In this document: positions 22,607 to 38,050 of the stretch, piece by piece
How the letters are laid out: the number at the start of each line of letters is the position of its first letter
How positions within the stretch are numbered: position 1 is the stretch's first letter
Translations under genes and position numbers: made by a program
The notes under the pieces: model-generated
Database searches by the model: none
The model's input: only the letters and a program-made list of their open reading frames with translations
What the model was told of the DNA's origin: nothing
Source: Artocarpus heterophyllus
Taxonomy: Eukaryota; Streptophyta; Magnoliopsida; Rosales; Moraceae
NCBI GenBank assembly: GCA_025403435.1
Contig: CM046341.1
Coordinates: 9,633,219-9,697,218, forward strand
Length of the DNA stretch: 64,000 bases
Direction of reading: 5' to 3'

Positions 22607-23588
22607 AAATAACAATTAACCCACCTAAGCTTAATAGGCACCATATCCAGCATGAACCCTAAAATTTACTGCATTTAACTTGATCAAATCACAACATACC
22701 CGCAAAATTAAACCCACTGAAACCAGCAAGTGCAATAATGCCTAAACGTAGGTTTTTTTTTTTCAACAATTTGATCGCAGAGCCAAAGGCTAATGGTTTG
22801 CTTGGTATGCAAGTTCATAATGATGTAGTTTAGGAACTTTATGATTTAAACTGTGGGTTCCTACTGCGATAGTTTTGAACTGACGTTGAAAAAATATAGC
22901 TTATGAAAAAATAAAACAAAAATATGAATGATTTTTACTCTAAAAAAGGTTCATACTGTGAGAACTTAAAGGAAGCCAAGTTTGGATTTTGAAAGTTTAG
23001 GGCGTTTTAAAACCGTCTCTATAGTTTGAACCGGCTTCAGTTATTACTCAACCAAACACCAATTTAAACCACCTGCAAAGTTTGAACCGCCTAAATCCTA
23101 TGTACCAAACACCTTGTAAACTTTTTGGTACCTTTTTCAATCACATAGGACCTTAATTTAGCGTTTATTCAAGCTTGCAAGATCCGCACAACCCAAAATA
23201 ATAGACTTCAAACCTACAGAAATCGACTTGCATCTGAGTATAAATCGACTAGTAAAGACCAACAATCGCACAAGGAATCCCCACACAAATTAGACAAGCG
23301 GCACGATTTAAAAGCAAATCAAACCGTGCAGTGCAGTTAGCCAATGCTACTTGAAAAATGTCACAATAGCCTCTATTATTCAAGGTTGAGCCTGTAGATA
23401 AATGACTAACATAAGCTTAACAAATAAAAATCCAAATTTCCTCGGACAATTGATTGGTTCAACGATAGTAAAACCCATTAGAAGCAGCTAATCCGTCATC
23501 AACAGTTTTCCATGTCTTAACAATGGCATTATTCAAAACTTTAGCCACTTCCACAGACTCAACCACACTACGTCAGAGAGGAGAGCAT
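22607..23588. other. Intergenic with hAT-like repeat debris; 3' flank of malate dehydrogenase
   Basis: The stretch 22790-23120 holds recurring words TTTAAACTGTGGGTTCC, TTTGAACCGCC and ACCAAACACC, typical of decayed hAT-like small elements. The part next to 23588 is the 3' untranslated region of the minus-strand gene; no polyadenylation site can be fixed. Confidence 0.45.
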
Positions 23589-26547
<2,959 letters not shown>

Positions 26548-26674
26548 TGGAGATGATCAAGAAATCTAGAGAGATAAAGAACGAGGACGAGAGAGAAACC
26601 GATCTGGACGATGAGAATTTGGTAAAGTAGAGAGTGAGACTGAGCTTCGGAAATGGCGAGGGGGGAGAGGAAAA

Positions 26675-26853
26675 GAAAAATTTATAGGCAAATTATCTTC
26701 AAAACGGCGACAAGTTGGCGTGTTCAAGTGCTGACGGCGTTAGTGTTTGGTGTGACGGAGAGAGAATCACAAGTGGGAAAGGAATATTCCGTTAGGATTC
26801 TCGTTTAGATTGATGTCCAAACCGAAGGACAAGGGCCACGAGTGATACGTGGC
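26675..26853 (-). promoter_or_regulatory. Promoter of the malate dehydrogenase gene
   Basis: On the minus strand CTATAAATTT lies at 26679-26688, about 130 bases before the ATG, as a TATA box would. Further upstream is ACGTGGC (26847-26853 on +), a G-box/ABRE-like core. The TATA call is reasonable; a functional role for the ACGT site is a guess. Confidence 0.5.
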
Positions 26854-26859
26854 TTCATA

Positions 26860-28330
26860 GAAAAGTTCGTTATATCTTTTTTTTCTCAACTACTGGCTGA
26901 GCGACTAGAGATGAGTTGACTAGCCTTTGCAACTGAAAAGTCGAATCAACTAGTGGTGCAAGTAGTTTTCCAATTTTTGGAATTTTTAATTTTAATTAAT
27001 CAAAAGAAACTACTTTTTTCTTAAAAAAATATATATTAATATATGCTACCATTGATGAATAGATTCTGATATATCCATAATGCCCACAGATAGCTTGATA
27101 CGAAATCCTGATAGGAAAATGCCTTTTTTAAAAAGCTTCAAGTATATATATATATATATATACGAATTGTGGTGATCATGTCCATGATGATGATATGTTC
27201 TTAGAGATATCACGTGTCGCATGCCTTGTGACGGAGTATTTATATGCTTTCTCAATTTATTGTTAAAACATGTCACAATTACTAACCATATCACACTTCA
27301 ATTATGATTGAAGTTTTAAGTTTAAAAAACTATAATATATAAATGTTTTATATTATAGTAATTTTTTATTTTTTATTATAGTTATTGAGAGGTTTATATT
27401 ATCCACAGCTAAAACTGATAAGTTAAAATTGAAGTACCAAACATCTAATACACAATGATGAAGCCCTAATTTATTAATAAGAGAGCCATTTTTTATCAAA
27501 ATTATACTAATGCATAGAGAACTATTAATTTAATAGAAACCAAGTCTAATCTATACACATACATATTATATTAAAATTAAAACTACTATATAAAAAAATA
27601 AAAAAACTAAGGAGGTCAAGGCTCTGTTGTCTCCGTCATTGCCTATACATGTTTTAGTTTAAATTGGGACACAAAATTTTCTCAATATGTCATTGTTATC
27701 TCATAGAAGCTCCAAAAAAAAAAATCTTGGAACTAGGATCCAGGAAAAATTTGAGTAGACATGCACTTATGGTTCATTGGTCATTTTATGTAATTTTTAG
27801 TTACTAAAATGTCTAAAAACTGACAAAGAAGGCCATTTCTTTCCATTTTCTTTTCATATTTTATTTCTTTATTTCCTCGTAGTTGAAAAATAATCGCTTT
27901 GTTCAAATTTTAGCTTAGAATTAAAAATGTTGCATGTTTGAACGATGCTAGCACGTGCCTCCTCATGCGTGAAGACTTCCTTCACTTTGGGTTTGTGGAG
28001 TAGCTAAGATGTGCTTTTTTAATTCAGTGAAACTAGACCTTTGCACACCTCTTGATCCAAATCTGCAATTCTGGTCTATAAGTTTTGTTGAAGAACTAGG
28101 GCGTATCCTCACGATGGAGTTATCAAAGTAGAGGCAATGGTCAACAAGGAACAAATCAAACACTAAATAAGGTGGGGCACAAATTGAAACTTATGTGAAG
28201 TAAGAGGAATGCCACCTAATTCTCTCAAGAACCCCAACTGCAATATTAATCTGTGTGCCAACTAATGAATTGTCATATTTATATTTGTATATGTTTAAAA
28301 GATTGATGAAAACTCCTACCAAGGGATGGA
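26860..28330. other. Intergenic, repeat debris
   Basis: A short (TA)n run lies at 27143-27163, and 27300-27452 has words of the hAT-like MITE debris seen elsewhere (ATAATATATAAATGTTTTATATTATAG, ACCAAACATCTAATA). Minus-strand open stretches at 27963-28163 and 28191-28388 have no recognisable domain and are probably transposon remains flanking the gypsy complex. Confidence 0.4.
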
Positions 28331-29550
28331 TGTAACACTTTTCCCAAGCTAGCAGCTCTAAACCCACCATAATGTTATCTCTTAACAACTATCACTAAAA
28401 ACTTAATAAAAAATAACTTTATACAATGACAAGTAATAACCTTTATTCTGAATCAACTGTCAATATACAACACACTAAAAATCACTAATTTCACATCTTA
28501 ATATCTATAGAATTGTCCCATGATCTTGAACCATTCTCGCTCGGTCAACTGAAACCTCTACTTGGAATCTACTTGTATCATAAGAACTATTTAAGCTAAT
28601 GCTCAGTAAGTATACCATGTAGTTTTCACGTTCAAAATACTTTTCTCGAAGTATTCTTCGAGGCCCTCTGCGTGATGCTACTCTTGTGTTATTAGAACCT
28701 TTACTTCATACTCATTGGCCCACTCTCTTGGAACTCTTTTCTTCAAGAGATTTGGCCATTATAACATTAACTTTCTTTAGTTTATAACAAACAAAAAGTT
28801 CACATCATACGTAAGATAACACACTTTTCATAAAACATGACAAAACATGTACACATTATAATCACAACATAAATTTAAAACATGCTTTCACAAACATATT
28901 ATTGTTTAAGTGATGCAATGGAAAATATACTTACCTCAATATGCTTAATGAGGAATAACTACTATCTTCTTTTTCTTTCTTCTCTCCCTTTCCTCTTCTT
29001 TTCTTTCTTTTTAAGTCTTTTTTTTCTTTCTTTTTCTCACTCAAATTTCCTACCTTTGGTCATGCTACAAAATGGCCCAAAGATTTCATATTTATATGCA
29101 TCTATTAAGCATGACAATGTATCTTTTAACTTGTAACTTGACATGTATCACTAAATGTCACTGTGCATATAATCCACAGGGCTTCCTTCGACACTTAGCT
29201 ATCACGTGCGTTTGCCACATGTCGATGTGTATGCTTGCCATATATTACCTAAGATACAAAACTTACTTCAATCCTTGCCATGTGGCACTATGTGTCGTAT
29301 GCATGCTTGCCATCTAACCAACTAGCATGAATGCCACCTCCTGCCTATGTGTCATGTCAAGATTAGTCATCAGCCTCATGACAATTCCCTATGCTTTCTC
29401 GAGTGATAAGTCATAGCCTAACCGAGCTTCATGTGATTGCCACCTCATGTTTAATTTGCAACAATCTCGTTAAAGCTTCTAAACATCTTCCAGTCTTAAA
29501 GTCATAAGTTTCTAACTTTAAGAAAGAAGCTTAAGAGGTTAGGTGTTACA
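28331..29550 (-). mobile_element. LTR (copy A) of an internally deleted gypsy-type element
   Basis: Minus-oriented LTR, ~1220 bp. Read on the minus strand it starts TGTAACACCTAACC just after a polypurine-like GGAAGAGT, and its other end reads (on +) TGTAACACTTTTCCC at 28331. The first ~450 bp on + (28331-28780) match 29695-30156 closely, defining a second LTR. It contains TACTGAGCAT (minus) like the other large LTRs. Confidence 0.72.
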
Positions 29551-29694
29551 ACTCTTCCTTTTTATAAAAATTTTGTCATCAAAATTTGGTTATTCAAATT
29601 TCTCAAATTTAACAATTGTTAGTACTATGTTGATTGAGTTCTTATCCTACAACTCTTTAAAAATCTCCAGAATCGTATTACTCTAATATCAAAA
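29551..29694 (-). mobile_element. Remnant internal region with polypurine tract and decayed primer-binding site
   Basis: Only about 145 bp separate LTR copies A and B. On the minus strand the end next to LTR A reads TTGATGACAAAATTTTTATA then AAAAGGAAGAGT, as in chromovirus 3' ends before the LTR. The end next to LTR B reads TTTTGATATTAGAGTAAT, a decayed version of TGGTATCAGAGC. All coding sequence is gone. Confidence 0.6.
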
Positions 29695-30156
29695 TGTAAT
29701 GCCCCTCCCAAGCTAGCGGCTTTAAAACTCTGCCAGCTCGAGAAATACGTTATCTCTTAACATCTATCACTAAAAACTTAATAAAAAAATAACTCTATAC
29801 AATGGAAAGTAATAACCTTTATTACAAATCAACTGTCAATAAATAAGACACTAAAAATCACTAATTTTACGTCTCAATATTTGTAAAATAGTCATAGGAT
29901 CTTAAACCATTCTTGCTCGTGTAACTGAAACCTCTACTTCGAATCTACTTACATCACGAATACTATATAAGCTAATGCTTAGTAACTATACCATATAGTT
30001 TCCACGTTCAAAATACTTTTCTCAAACTTTTCCTTAGGGCCCTCTACATGATGCTACTCTTGTGTTATTAGAACTCTTAGTTCATACTCATTGTTCCCCT
30101 CTCTTGGAACTCTTTTCCTCAAGAGATTTGTCCCTTATAACATTAACTTTCTTTAG
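29695..30156 (-). mobile_element. Truncated LTR (copy B), cut by another element
   Basis: 462 bp closely similar to 28331-28780, starting TGTAATGCCCCTCCCAAGC on +. It stops abruptly at CTTTAG, exactly where the next LTR begins. In copy A the sequence continues TTTATAAC. The rest of copy B was not found downstream, so a deletion followed the insertion. Confidence 0.7.
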
Positions 30157-32605
30157 TGTAACGCCCCTTCACGGGACTTCACAGTTACCGTCTTATAACA
30201 TCTATTATTTATAGCAAAACAAAATTTTTGTAGAATTTAAATAATCAAGTAATATGAAATAGCTTAATTTTTTAAAAAAAACAACACTTTTTAATCAAAT
30301 CAAATATCTTCATCTAAAAATAAAAATATAGTTGCAACATTACTAAAAACATTAAACTTATCAAAATATCTTTAACTTGTGAAATCTCATAAAATAAATG
30401 AAAACTAAAATCTGCGAAATTATAAATAATTGAATAAAAGTTTAAATCATCATTAACTTAGGATGCGTCACTCTGATATTCTATTTTTGCCACCACGCAC
30501 ACACCTGCACTGATCTCCTTTATCCTCATATCTAACTCTTGTTTCTAGCTGCAATATGAGAAACATCTAGTAAGCATAATGCTTAGTAAGTACACCCTAA
30601 CTCTCACAAAAGATTTTCATCAAATAATAATGTTTAATAAAATAAATTCATTATTGAATAAATATATCTTTTTAAAAATATATATATAGTAATACTTGAA
30701 AATATCATATAGTAGGGCTCTGATGTTGTACCGTCATCATCATAGTGTGCTAGTCACGAAAGGAGTGAGGGAACGATCCCTAAACCAATCGTGACAAAGA
30801 TGAAGCGACCGCTCATCAATCGGTCCGCTTACCTGACCCCATCATCACCATCAATTCGTCAAGTATACAACGCCTTTTTAAAACATCAAAATAATAATAT
30901 AGATAATGCATATATATAGGTTTTCATAAAAAGGTTTCCATCAGATAGAGTAATGAGGTAAAAATAACATTATCTTTCATTGTTTTCCAACAATTTCCTC
31001 ATTATTAAAAATCCTTATCTCAAAATGTCTTCATAACATATCATCAACATCAATCTAGATAATTTTGGACAATCATATTGCAGGTAAGAGATGTACTTAC
31101 CTGATCTTTAAACTTACTCAATCTTTTATGGTAGGTGACACGACGACTTGGGTCTTTAATGTGTTCGCTTCTTTAAAGCGTTCATGCCAAACATTTATAT
31201 TGACCATAAGTCACTAATAATACTATTAACAAAATTTATATATCTCATACTATCATTGAACATCACCTTATCATGTAAAAATATCAAGAAGCACAAAATC
31301 ACAATTTATGAACCTATGACATAATTCCCAAAAGTAGACAGAATGACTTTTATTCACTTAAAAATTCATAATAATCTCATCTTAAATCCAAATCAGCCAA
31401 ATCTAGTGACATTAGAAACTAGACTCAAAAACAAAGAATTTGATATATAATACGCATATTTTAACAATAATTTGCATAAAGAAAAAGTACTCAAAATTCA
31501 GTCTAAATTTTAGGTCTGTGTCCAACTATACAGCTTTTAGGGTTAATTTCAAAAAATTATAACTATTTAAAGAAAATTTTGATTCAAGCGATTCAAAAGC
31601 CAAACAAAATCTTGAGATGTCTAGTATTTGGAAAAATATAAGAAAAATATAAACAGAATAATATAGAATTGGAAATCACTAGAACACAATAGCTATGAGG
31701 TGTTTGTATGAAAAATAGGCATAAGGCATCAAAAAATTTCAATACCAATCCATAACCTAATAAAACCTCAATTAAAATTGAAAACACATAATTAACATAA
31801 TACTAATTGATAATAAAATGCACCCATCAAGATCTACGTAATGAAAATATGAAAATCTATGATATCTCTAATCTAGGGTTTAATAAGAGGTTAATCAAAA
31901 CAACCAAATCATCAACTCTTTTCAATTACGAATTGACATGAAATACAAACAATAAAAAAATCAATGTGATAATAATAATAATTATAATTTTAATCTAGCA
32001 CACCAAAACATCAAACAAATATGTTAAATGATTGATACACTTATCAAGATGAATGTAATTAGAGAGATTAGAATCTTGATAAAGCCAAGAAAACCAAGCA
32101 TGAAGCCAATCAATGAGGAATGAATGAAGTTTAAGTCTAGGGTTATTAATAAGAGGTCTTATATAATTTTTAAGTGTGGGCTACTTATGAAACATAATAA
32201 ACTTTTTTTTTTCTTTTCCTATGTGTAATACTTTTTTTTTTTTTCAATTCTCGACAAAGCTTTTGCCGCAGGCCCAAATAGGCCCGACATACATATGTGG
32301 GCGTGCAAAGTTAACATCAAACATATTACACATACCATTCAAGTTATATATATTCTTATATATTTATATTATTAAATAAAAACAAATCAATTATATATTT
32401 AGTTAAAACAAAACAAAATACATCTTCACATTATTAATTCATAAATAACCATAATCCATTTGGCATGAACATTTTCTAGGACATTAAAACCCTTGTCGCT
32501 GTCATATGTAACATCCCCAAATAGTATGTTAGTAATAACATCATTGTCGTCAATTATGGCATTAGACTCTCTACTTACCATTAAATAGAAAATTAGGGTA
32601 TTATA
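30157..32605 (-). mobile_element. Chromovirus 3' LTR (copy C)
   Basis: A 2449-bp minus-oriented LTR. On + it begins TGTAACGCCCCTTCACGGG; on - its start is TATAATACCCTAATTTTC, a decayed TGTAACACCC, next to a polypurine tract. Inside, the minus strand has the motif AGGTAAGTACATCTCTTACC and the TACTAAGCAT element near the 3' end. It is the 3' LTR of the element whose integrase tail lies at 32642-33170. Confidence 0.75.
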
Positions 32606-32641
32606 ATATCTCCTACCTTATAAAAGTTTTGTCCTTGAAAC

Positions 32642-33170
32642 TTAGAACAATTCAGGATATTTAGTTTTCATCATCTTCTTCATTCCCATGTCGCCTCCTC
32701 TACTCTATGGTTGCGCCATAACACTTTCACCAATGCAATCTCCTTGTTCCTCAGCTCTCGGGCTTCTCTATCCAAAATCTCTACACAGGTTTCTCCTCAT
32801 AACTCAAGTCTTCTCGATCTTGTATTGTTTGTGGTTGATCACATGTTCATGGTCTGCTACATACTTTTTTAACATTGAGACATGAAAACATTATGAATGG
32901 TCGACATCTCCTTGGCAAGTCTAACTCATAAGCCATATTGCCAACTCGCTTGGTTATCTTGTAAGGTCCTACATAAGTGAGACAAAGCCTCCCTTCTTGC
33001 CGAATCTCATTACTCCCTTCATCAGTGCCACTTTGATAAAAACAGAGTCACCCATGGTAAACTCTAGAGGCCTTCGTCGTACATCAGGGTAGCTCTTCTG
33101 TCAGCTGCGAGCAGTCTCAATTCTTTGGCAAATGATCTTTACTACTTCTGTCGTCTCATCTACAAAGTCT
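32642..33170 (-). pseudogene. Decayed gypsy integrase C-terminus and chromodomain
   Basis: On the minus strand, with stops and frame changes, fragments such as RRRPLEFTMGDSVFIKV, GPYKITKRVGNMAYELDLP and ALVKVLWRNHRVEEATWE followed by YPELF and a stop (32642-32644) are readable. They match the end of plant chromovirus (Tekay-like) polyproteins: integrase C-terminal region, then chromodomain. It is followed by TCAAGGACAAAACTTTTATA and a polypurine tract, then LTR copy C. There is at least one internal stop (RS*QKSYP) and one frame change. The upstream pol is missing. Confidence 0.85.
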
Positions 33171-34493
33171 GTCTTCTTTTCATTTCAGTTTCCATCTCTC
33201 TTTCTTTTAAGTAATTTATTTATTATTTATGCTAAGATATCTTGGACTAAGCCAGAGGAATATTATCACCATTCTTAGCATTGGGGTTAAGACTTTTTTT
33301 CTTTTTCTTTTTTCTTTTTTTATATACTCCAAATGGCGCAAAAACAAGGGTCAAAATAATTAGGGGTTTTAGTTTGCACTGCACTCTCAATTGATCTTCC
33401 CAGACTCTCTCTCCCGATTCCCCCCTTTCTCCTCAATGCGAGTGCACTTCCCCAAAAATGTTGGCAATCAGAACAATGTCACAAGAAAAAATGGAAGCCT
33501 TCTAACTTGCTACCTTATACTTGGGAGTTTTAGATCCCTGTTTCTATCTTATGACGCTTAACTGTTCGTATGCACATCTTTGGTAGGTATAATTGGGCAA
33601 TAGGCAATTCAACCTTTGATTCATCGTTAGGAAGCTAGACCAAGGTTTATTTATTGTGTGTCAGGTACAACATCGTTATGGATTGGTTTTAAGTTCGTGT
33701 CCTGCCACTTCTCTTCTTCCTCCTAAATAATTCTTTATTCTGGTAATGAAATTTCATCATATCTCAGGATGATGATGATGCAAAATACAATACTTCACAA
33801 TTTTTTTCTTTTTTTTTCGAGAACAAGATTGTAAGAACAAACTTATTAGTTTTTTGTAGGAATTATGAATTTAGAGAGCTCATTTTTTTCCACTTCTCCC
33901 TTAGTCAATCTATAAAGATATAGACGGATAGCAAATTACATCTACATGGAATTGGTGCTGAGCTGTGAATTTCTATAATGATAAACAATATGTCTCTTCT
34001 TCTCACAATCAATACTAGCCTTGTCTCTAACTAAAATTATTCAAAAACAAAGGTTGTGCGAAGTCCTCATCACTTCATCAAGTTCTCCTTGTAAAAGCCT
34101 AAAGAAAAAATGAAAAAAGTCGATAGTTCAAACGGTAATCGCACGCCATCGCCCTATGAAATCCCAAGTGGTAAAAGAAGCCAAAAATGTAATCTGGTTT
34201 TAGAAAAAACAACCTAATGATTTTCTACACATGAACATCGGGGCCTATTTATAAGATTGTATGTGGCATTTGATAATTAATGTGCTATATTTAACTATGC
34301 TTTTAAATCGTTTGGTTGCTTTATGTGAAGTGTTTGACCTTTTATTTATTTTATTTTGTTTTATTGTAGAAACTACAAAGACAACATTTGATAATGTCTC
34401 TCTAGTAAGTTACATTTTTCTTTAGTTCTTTATTTTCATGATTTCTCCGTTACTAGCTCTGCATGGCACGATCGACCTCGATACCTATATTTC
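33171..34493. other. Intergenic, nothing clearly recognised
   Basis: Mixed composition with pyrimidine runs near 33290-33320 and 33405-33440. Some parts (33360-33780) are less AT-rich, but no domain or exon set can be supported. Confidence 0.45.
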
Positions 34494-34644
34494 TAAACAG
34501 TTTTTGTTAAAAGATTTCTTTTCTCAAGGCTTTTTCTACGCTGAATCTTCACTTGAAGTGTTTTTCCCAGGGGAGAAAAAGAGCTGTCCTTAGAAAAGAA
34601 TAAAAACAAAAAACATGCTCTATCATTGTACATCTGAATTATTA
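34494..34644 (+). repeat. ~155-bp direct repeat, copy 1
   Basis: Shared landmarks with 34834-34999 in order: TTTTTGTTAAA(A/T)GATTTCTTTTCT, CTTCACTTG(A/G)A, CAGGGGA/TAGGGGA, AACAAAAAACA, TGCTCT(A/G)TCATTGTA and TCTGAATTATT. No coding sense is evident. Confidence 0.75.
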
Positions 34645-34833
34645 AACTGAACTTCTTGTGACTTATGGACTTCATATATGGAATGTAAAGTTCGCTACAA
34701 AATAATTCATAGATTCCAAAGGTCACGAGTCCTAATCATTTCTCACCCTACATGTGTGGCGAGTTTAAAACCCAAAATGCTTTGTATGTTTTTGATTTGC
34801 TTCTTGCTTTGCAGAATTATTATATATTTTGTT

Positions 34834-34999
34834 CGTAAACACTTTTTGTTAAATGATTTCTTTTCTTAATGCTTTTTGTATGTTGACTCTTCACTTGGAA
34901 GCGTTTTTTCCTAGGGGAAAAAAAGAGTTGTCTTGGAAAGGAAAAAGAAAACAAAAAACAAGGAAAAAAATGCTCTGTCATTGTAAATCTGAATTATTC
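34834..34999 (+). repeat. ~165-bp direct repeat, copy 2
   Basis: Diverged second copy of 34494-34644, 340 bp downstream in the same orientation. Confidence 0.75.
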
Positions 35000-35884
35000 A
35001 TTCGAAAGTCCACTACTTGTGCTATTTAACTATTCTAATACCAGAAACGATTTCTTTTTACATGACTTCCACTTATAAACTTTTATACATATATTGGCTT
35101 TAATAAACAAATAATAAAAGGCACGCCCGTGCTAACAACTAGTATATATATACTATATATATATATGAGAATGGTGATTAGGAACCCAAGCGATATACAT
35201 GCATAGAGCTGGTCGTTAGAATGTTTCATTAGCCTGGTGGTTAGTTGATAACAAACAATTGTTTTGAGGTAAAATTTATAAAATTTGTGAATTTTGACAC
35301 TTCTGTTATGCGTCATTGAATTATACGAGGGGTATTTATCTTTTTATCCCCTCTATTTTATAAGTTTATTAAAAAAAAAACCTCTACCTTCTGTTTTTTT
35401 TTTGTCATATCAAATATGTATATCTTCATATTAAATATAATATACAAATTTATATTCTACCGCGATCCATAATTGATTTTGATACTCAAAATAATCAAAT
35501 TATTCTGAAGAAAAGAAAAGAAAACTAAAACTTTCAAAAAAAAGGAAAGAAGAAAACAAAAACAAAACCACACAAAAGACCCATTTTTAGGATACTTTCA
35601 AAATCCTTGGTTTATTTTTTTTTTTAAGTTTTTGAAGCTTATTTTTCTGTTTGTAATTTTTTAGGTCAAAATTGAAATTTGACTCGGAAAAAGTTATAAA
35701 TTAATGTATTAATTTTAATTAGAAAATGTACATTTGATGAATTAAAAAGCCAAAAGTATAGATGTTTAAATAAACTAAAATAATAGTTATAAAAGGTAAA
35801 CAACCCTATTATATGAAATGTACTTATTGTGCGAGCTTGAAATATTAAGCCCTCATAAGTGAAGCAAGTGATGTAGTCACGTAT
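35000..35884. other. Intergenic, nothing recognised
   Basis: AT-rich with a short TATATA palindrome near 35140-35165. No gene or clear element. Confidence 0.5.
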
Positions 35885-36766
35885 AGTTGAGTGAGATACG
35901 TGTCCCATTCAATTTTTGACATTTTAATTTTTTAGACCTAAAGTTTTAGTTTTGCCTTTATGATATGAGAAAATTTTACATGTGCCAAGATGAACAATTA
36001 AAATTTGTAGTTATATCCTTTTCTAATAAAAAAATGTGCCCAAGCTGAACAATTAAAATTTGCAATCATATCCTTTTCTAATAAAAATATCTCATGTATA
36101 TTGTTTTTGTATACTTTAGTCTAATTAAAAAATTCTAACTCTATCATTGGTAAGAAGCATGTGTTAGCAAGAGCTATGATTGGTGCAAAACAAAACAATC
36201 TTTCCCAATGGGGCTCCAAGAAGTTCTCAAGAATTAAGGCAGATATGGATATTTAATATAGCATGCATGGCGTGTCCCAAATGTGCGAGGAGTACCTTTA
36301 TTGAGCAAATTGGGTCCATGTATCCTCTAGGAGTTAGAGGGAAGCGGTAGGAAAGAAGAATATCACATCAAGTATTGTTCAATCGAAATGGTGGATCTTC
36401 TATATGCTTTCATAACATGTGTCCCATCAGCTTTTGACATTTTAATTTTTTAGACCCTAAATTTTAGCTTTACCCTTATGATATAAGAAAATTTTACATG
36501 TGCCTAAGACGAACAATTAAAATTTGTAGTATTTCTTTTTTAAAAAAAATATCTCGTATTTTTTATATAGCAGTACAATTGACAAATTCTTAACTCCACC
36601 ATCGGTGAAAGCATGTGTTTAGCAAGAACTAAATTGGTGCACAACAAAACAATCTTCCCTATGGTGCCCCTAGAACTTTACAAGAATGAAAGGGATATGA
36701 ATATTCAAATAGCATGAGCAGCGTGTCCCAAATGTGCGCGGAGTACCTTTATGTGCAAACTGGATC
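35885..36766. repeat. ~450-bp tandem repeat array, left part
   Basis: About two copies of a ~450-bp unit. The anchor GCATGTGTTAGCAAGAG occurs at 36157 and its variant GCATGTGTTTAGCAAGAAC at 36611. The array starts within the unit near 35885 and breaks at 36766 where a solo LTR is inserted. The unit has an AT-rich half (GACATTTTAATTTTTTAGACC) and a half with more GC (GTACCTTTATTGAGCAAATTG). Confidence 0.85.
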
Positions 36767-37029
36767 TGTAACACCGAGATTTTTAATGCATTAAAAATGC
36801 ATTAAATTAAAGATTATTAAGACAAAGTACAATTAAAGAAAATACTGTATAATAAGATGGAAAATTATACAGTGTTAGAGCAACGCAGTATAAGAATTGA
36901 ATTGTGTGGACCACAATTTTTTTTATACTTTTATAAAAGAAAAAGAAAAAAAAAAAAGAATCAAAATTCGAGACTTTCTCTCTCCTCTTTCTCTCTCTAG
37001 AATTTCTCTCTCTCTCCTCAAATCTCGTT

Positions 37030-38050
37030 TGAGATTCCGGCGTTATTTTTCGACACCTCCCATACCAGTGGGAAGCTCTCGTTGAGCTGAGTCCAACGAG
37101 GTGTCGTGCCACCCAAATAGCCGCCGGAGGAGGCTCACGCGCCGCCCAAAGTGGCGGCGAAACCCATTTTTTCCCGACGTTTTTCTCGCCGTCCGACCAC
37201 CAATCGACGTGATTTTGGTGTCTATGGACTCAGTGTGAGGAGAGGAACAAGATGGTACCAATTTCCAGCTCAATTTTGGCTGGAAAGGCTTCGCCGGAGC
37301 TGCCCGTCTCCGCCGTGTCGCCGCCCCTCGAGAACCGCCGATAATGGCGGCGGTGAGGTACACCGCCGCCACCGTTCGACTCAGACGGCGACGGGGAGTG
37401 AAACCCCTCGCCTAATTTCACAGCCCAGCCGCGGTTGGTCGGAGTTCCACCTCCGTCGTGACCGCCGCGACAGCCACCGATCACCACGTTCCCGGCTGCC
37501 TCGCCCCAAATTGAAAGGGGGAAAATGTTCAGATGGTTGAGAAGAGCGTGAAGCAACTCTCAATTGCACGAAATGACGGCCGGATCACGGAGAACGACCT
37601 CCGCCTTGGTGCGCCGCCGTGGAGCTTGGGCCGCCGTTCCACGCGGTGTTGAGCTGCCCCACCAGGGGAAATACTCAAGAGGTCGGGGAACAATTCCCCC
37701 ACCTCAATTTCACGGTATCTCCGACGGGAGATAGGAAACGGAAGCCGCCGGTTGGGTCGTGAAATCCATCCTCGATTGGAGCCGATGGAGGCCGAATTGG
37801 GTGAAATTGACCCCCACCAATCGACTCATGAGGGAGAATTAGGGGGGGTAGGCTCGAGTCAGCCCTCAACGGAGCCACCGCACGCCGGTCAACGGCCGGT
37901 CAACGGCGGGTCAACGGTCGGTCAAAGGTCAAATGGGATTTTGGTGATCCGGACCTCCGATCGAAGATCCGAGACCGCCTCCCGACCGTTTCGACGCTCT
38001 GAAAGCAATGGTGAACCTCCGTTAGAGCAAATTCCACTCTGATGAAAATC
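37030..38050. other. GC-rich leader block of the long solo LTR
   Basis: About 1 kb rich in CCG and GCCGCC words, very different from the AT-rich surroundings. It follows the CT-rich leader and ends just before the donor-like GTAAGT at 38225. Long open stretches occur on both strands, as expected from CG-rich DNA, with no recognisable product. Confidence 0.6.

Noticed and set aside
33360..33780. Possible exon remnants in a less AT-rich segment
   Set aside because: No frame gives a recognisable protein and no splice pattern can be supported.
37043..38042. Several open stretches of 60-130 codons on both strands
   Set aside because: They lie in a GC-rich block of a solo LTR, overlap on both strands, and show only compositional Arg/Pro/Ser-rich translations without domains.
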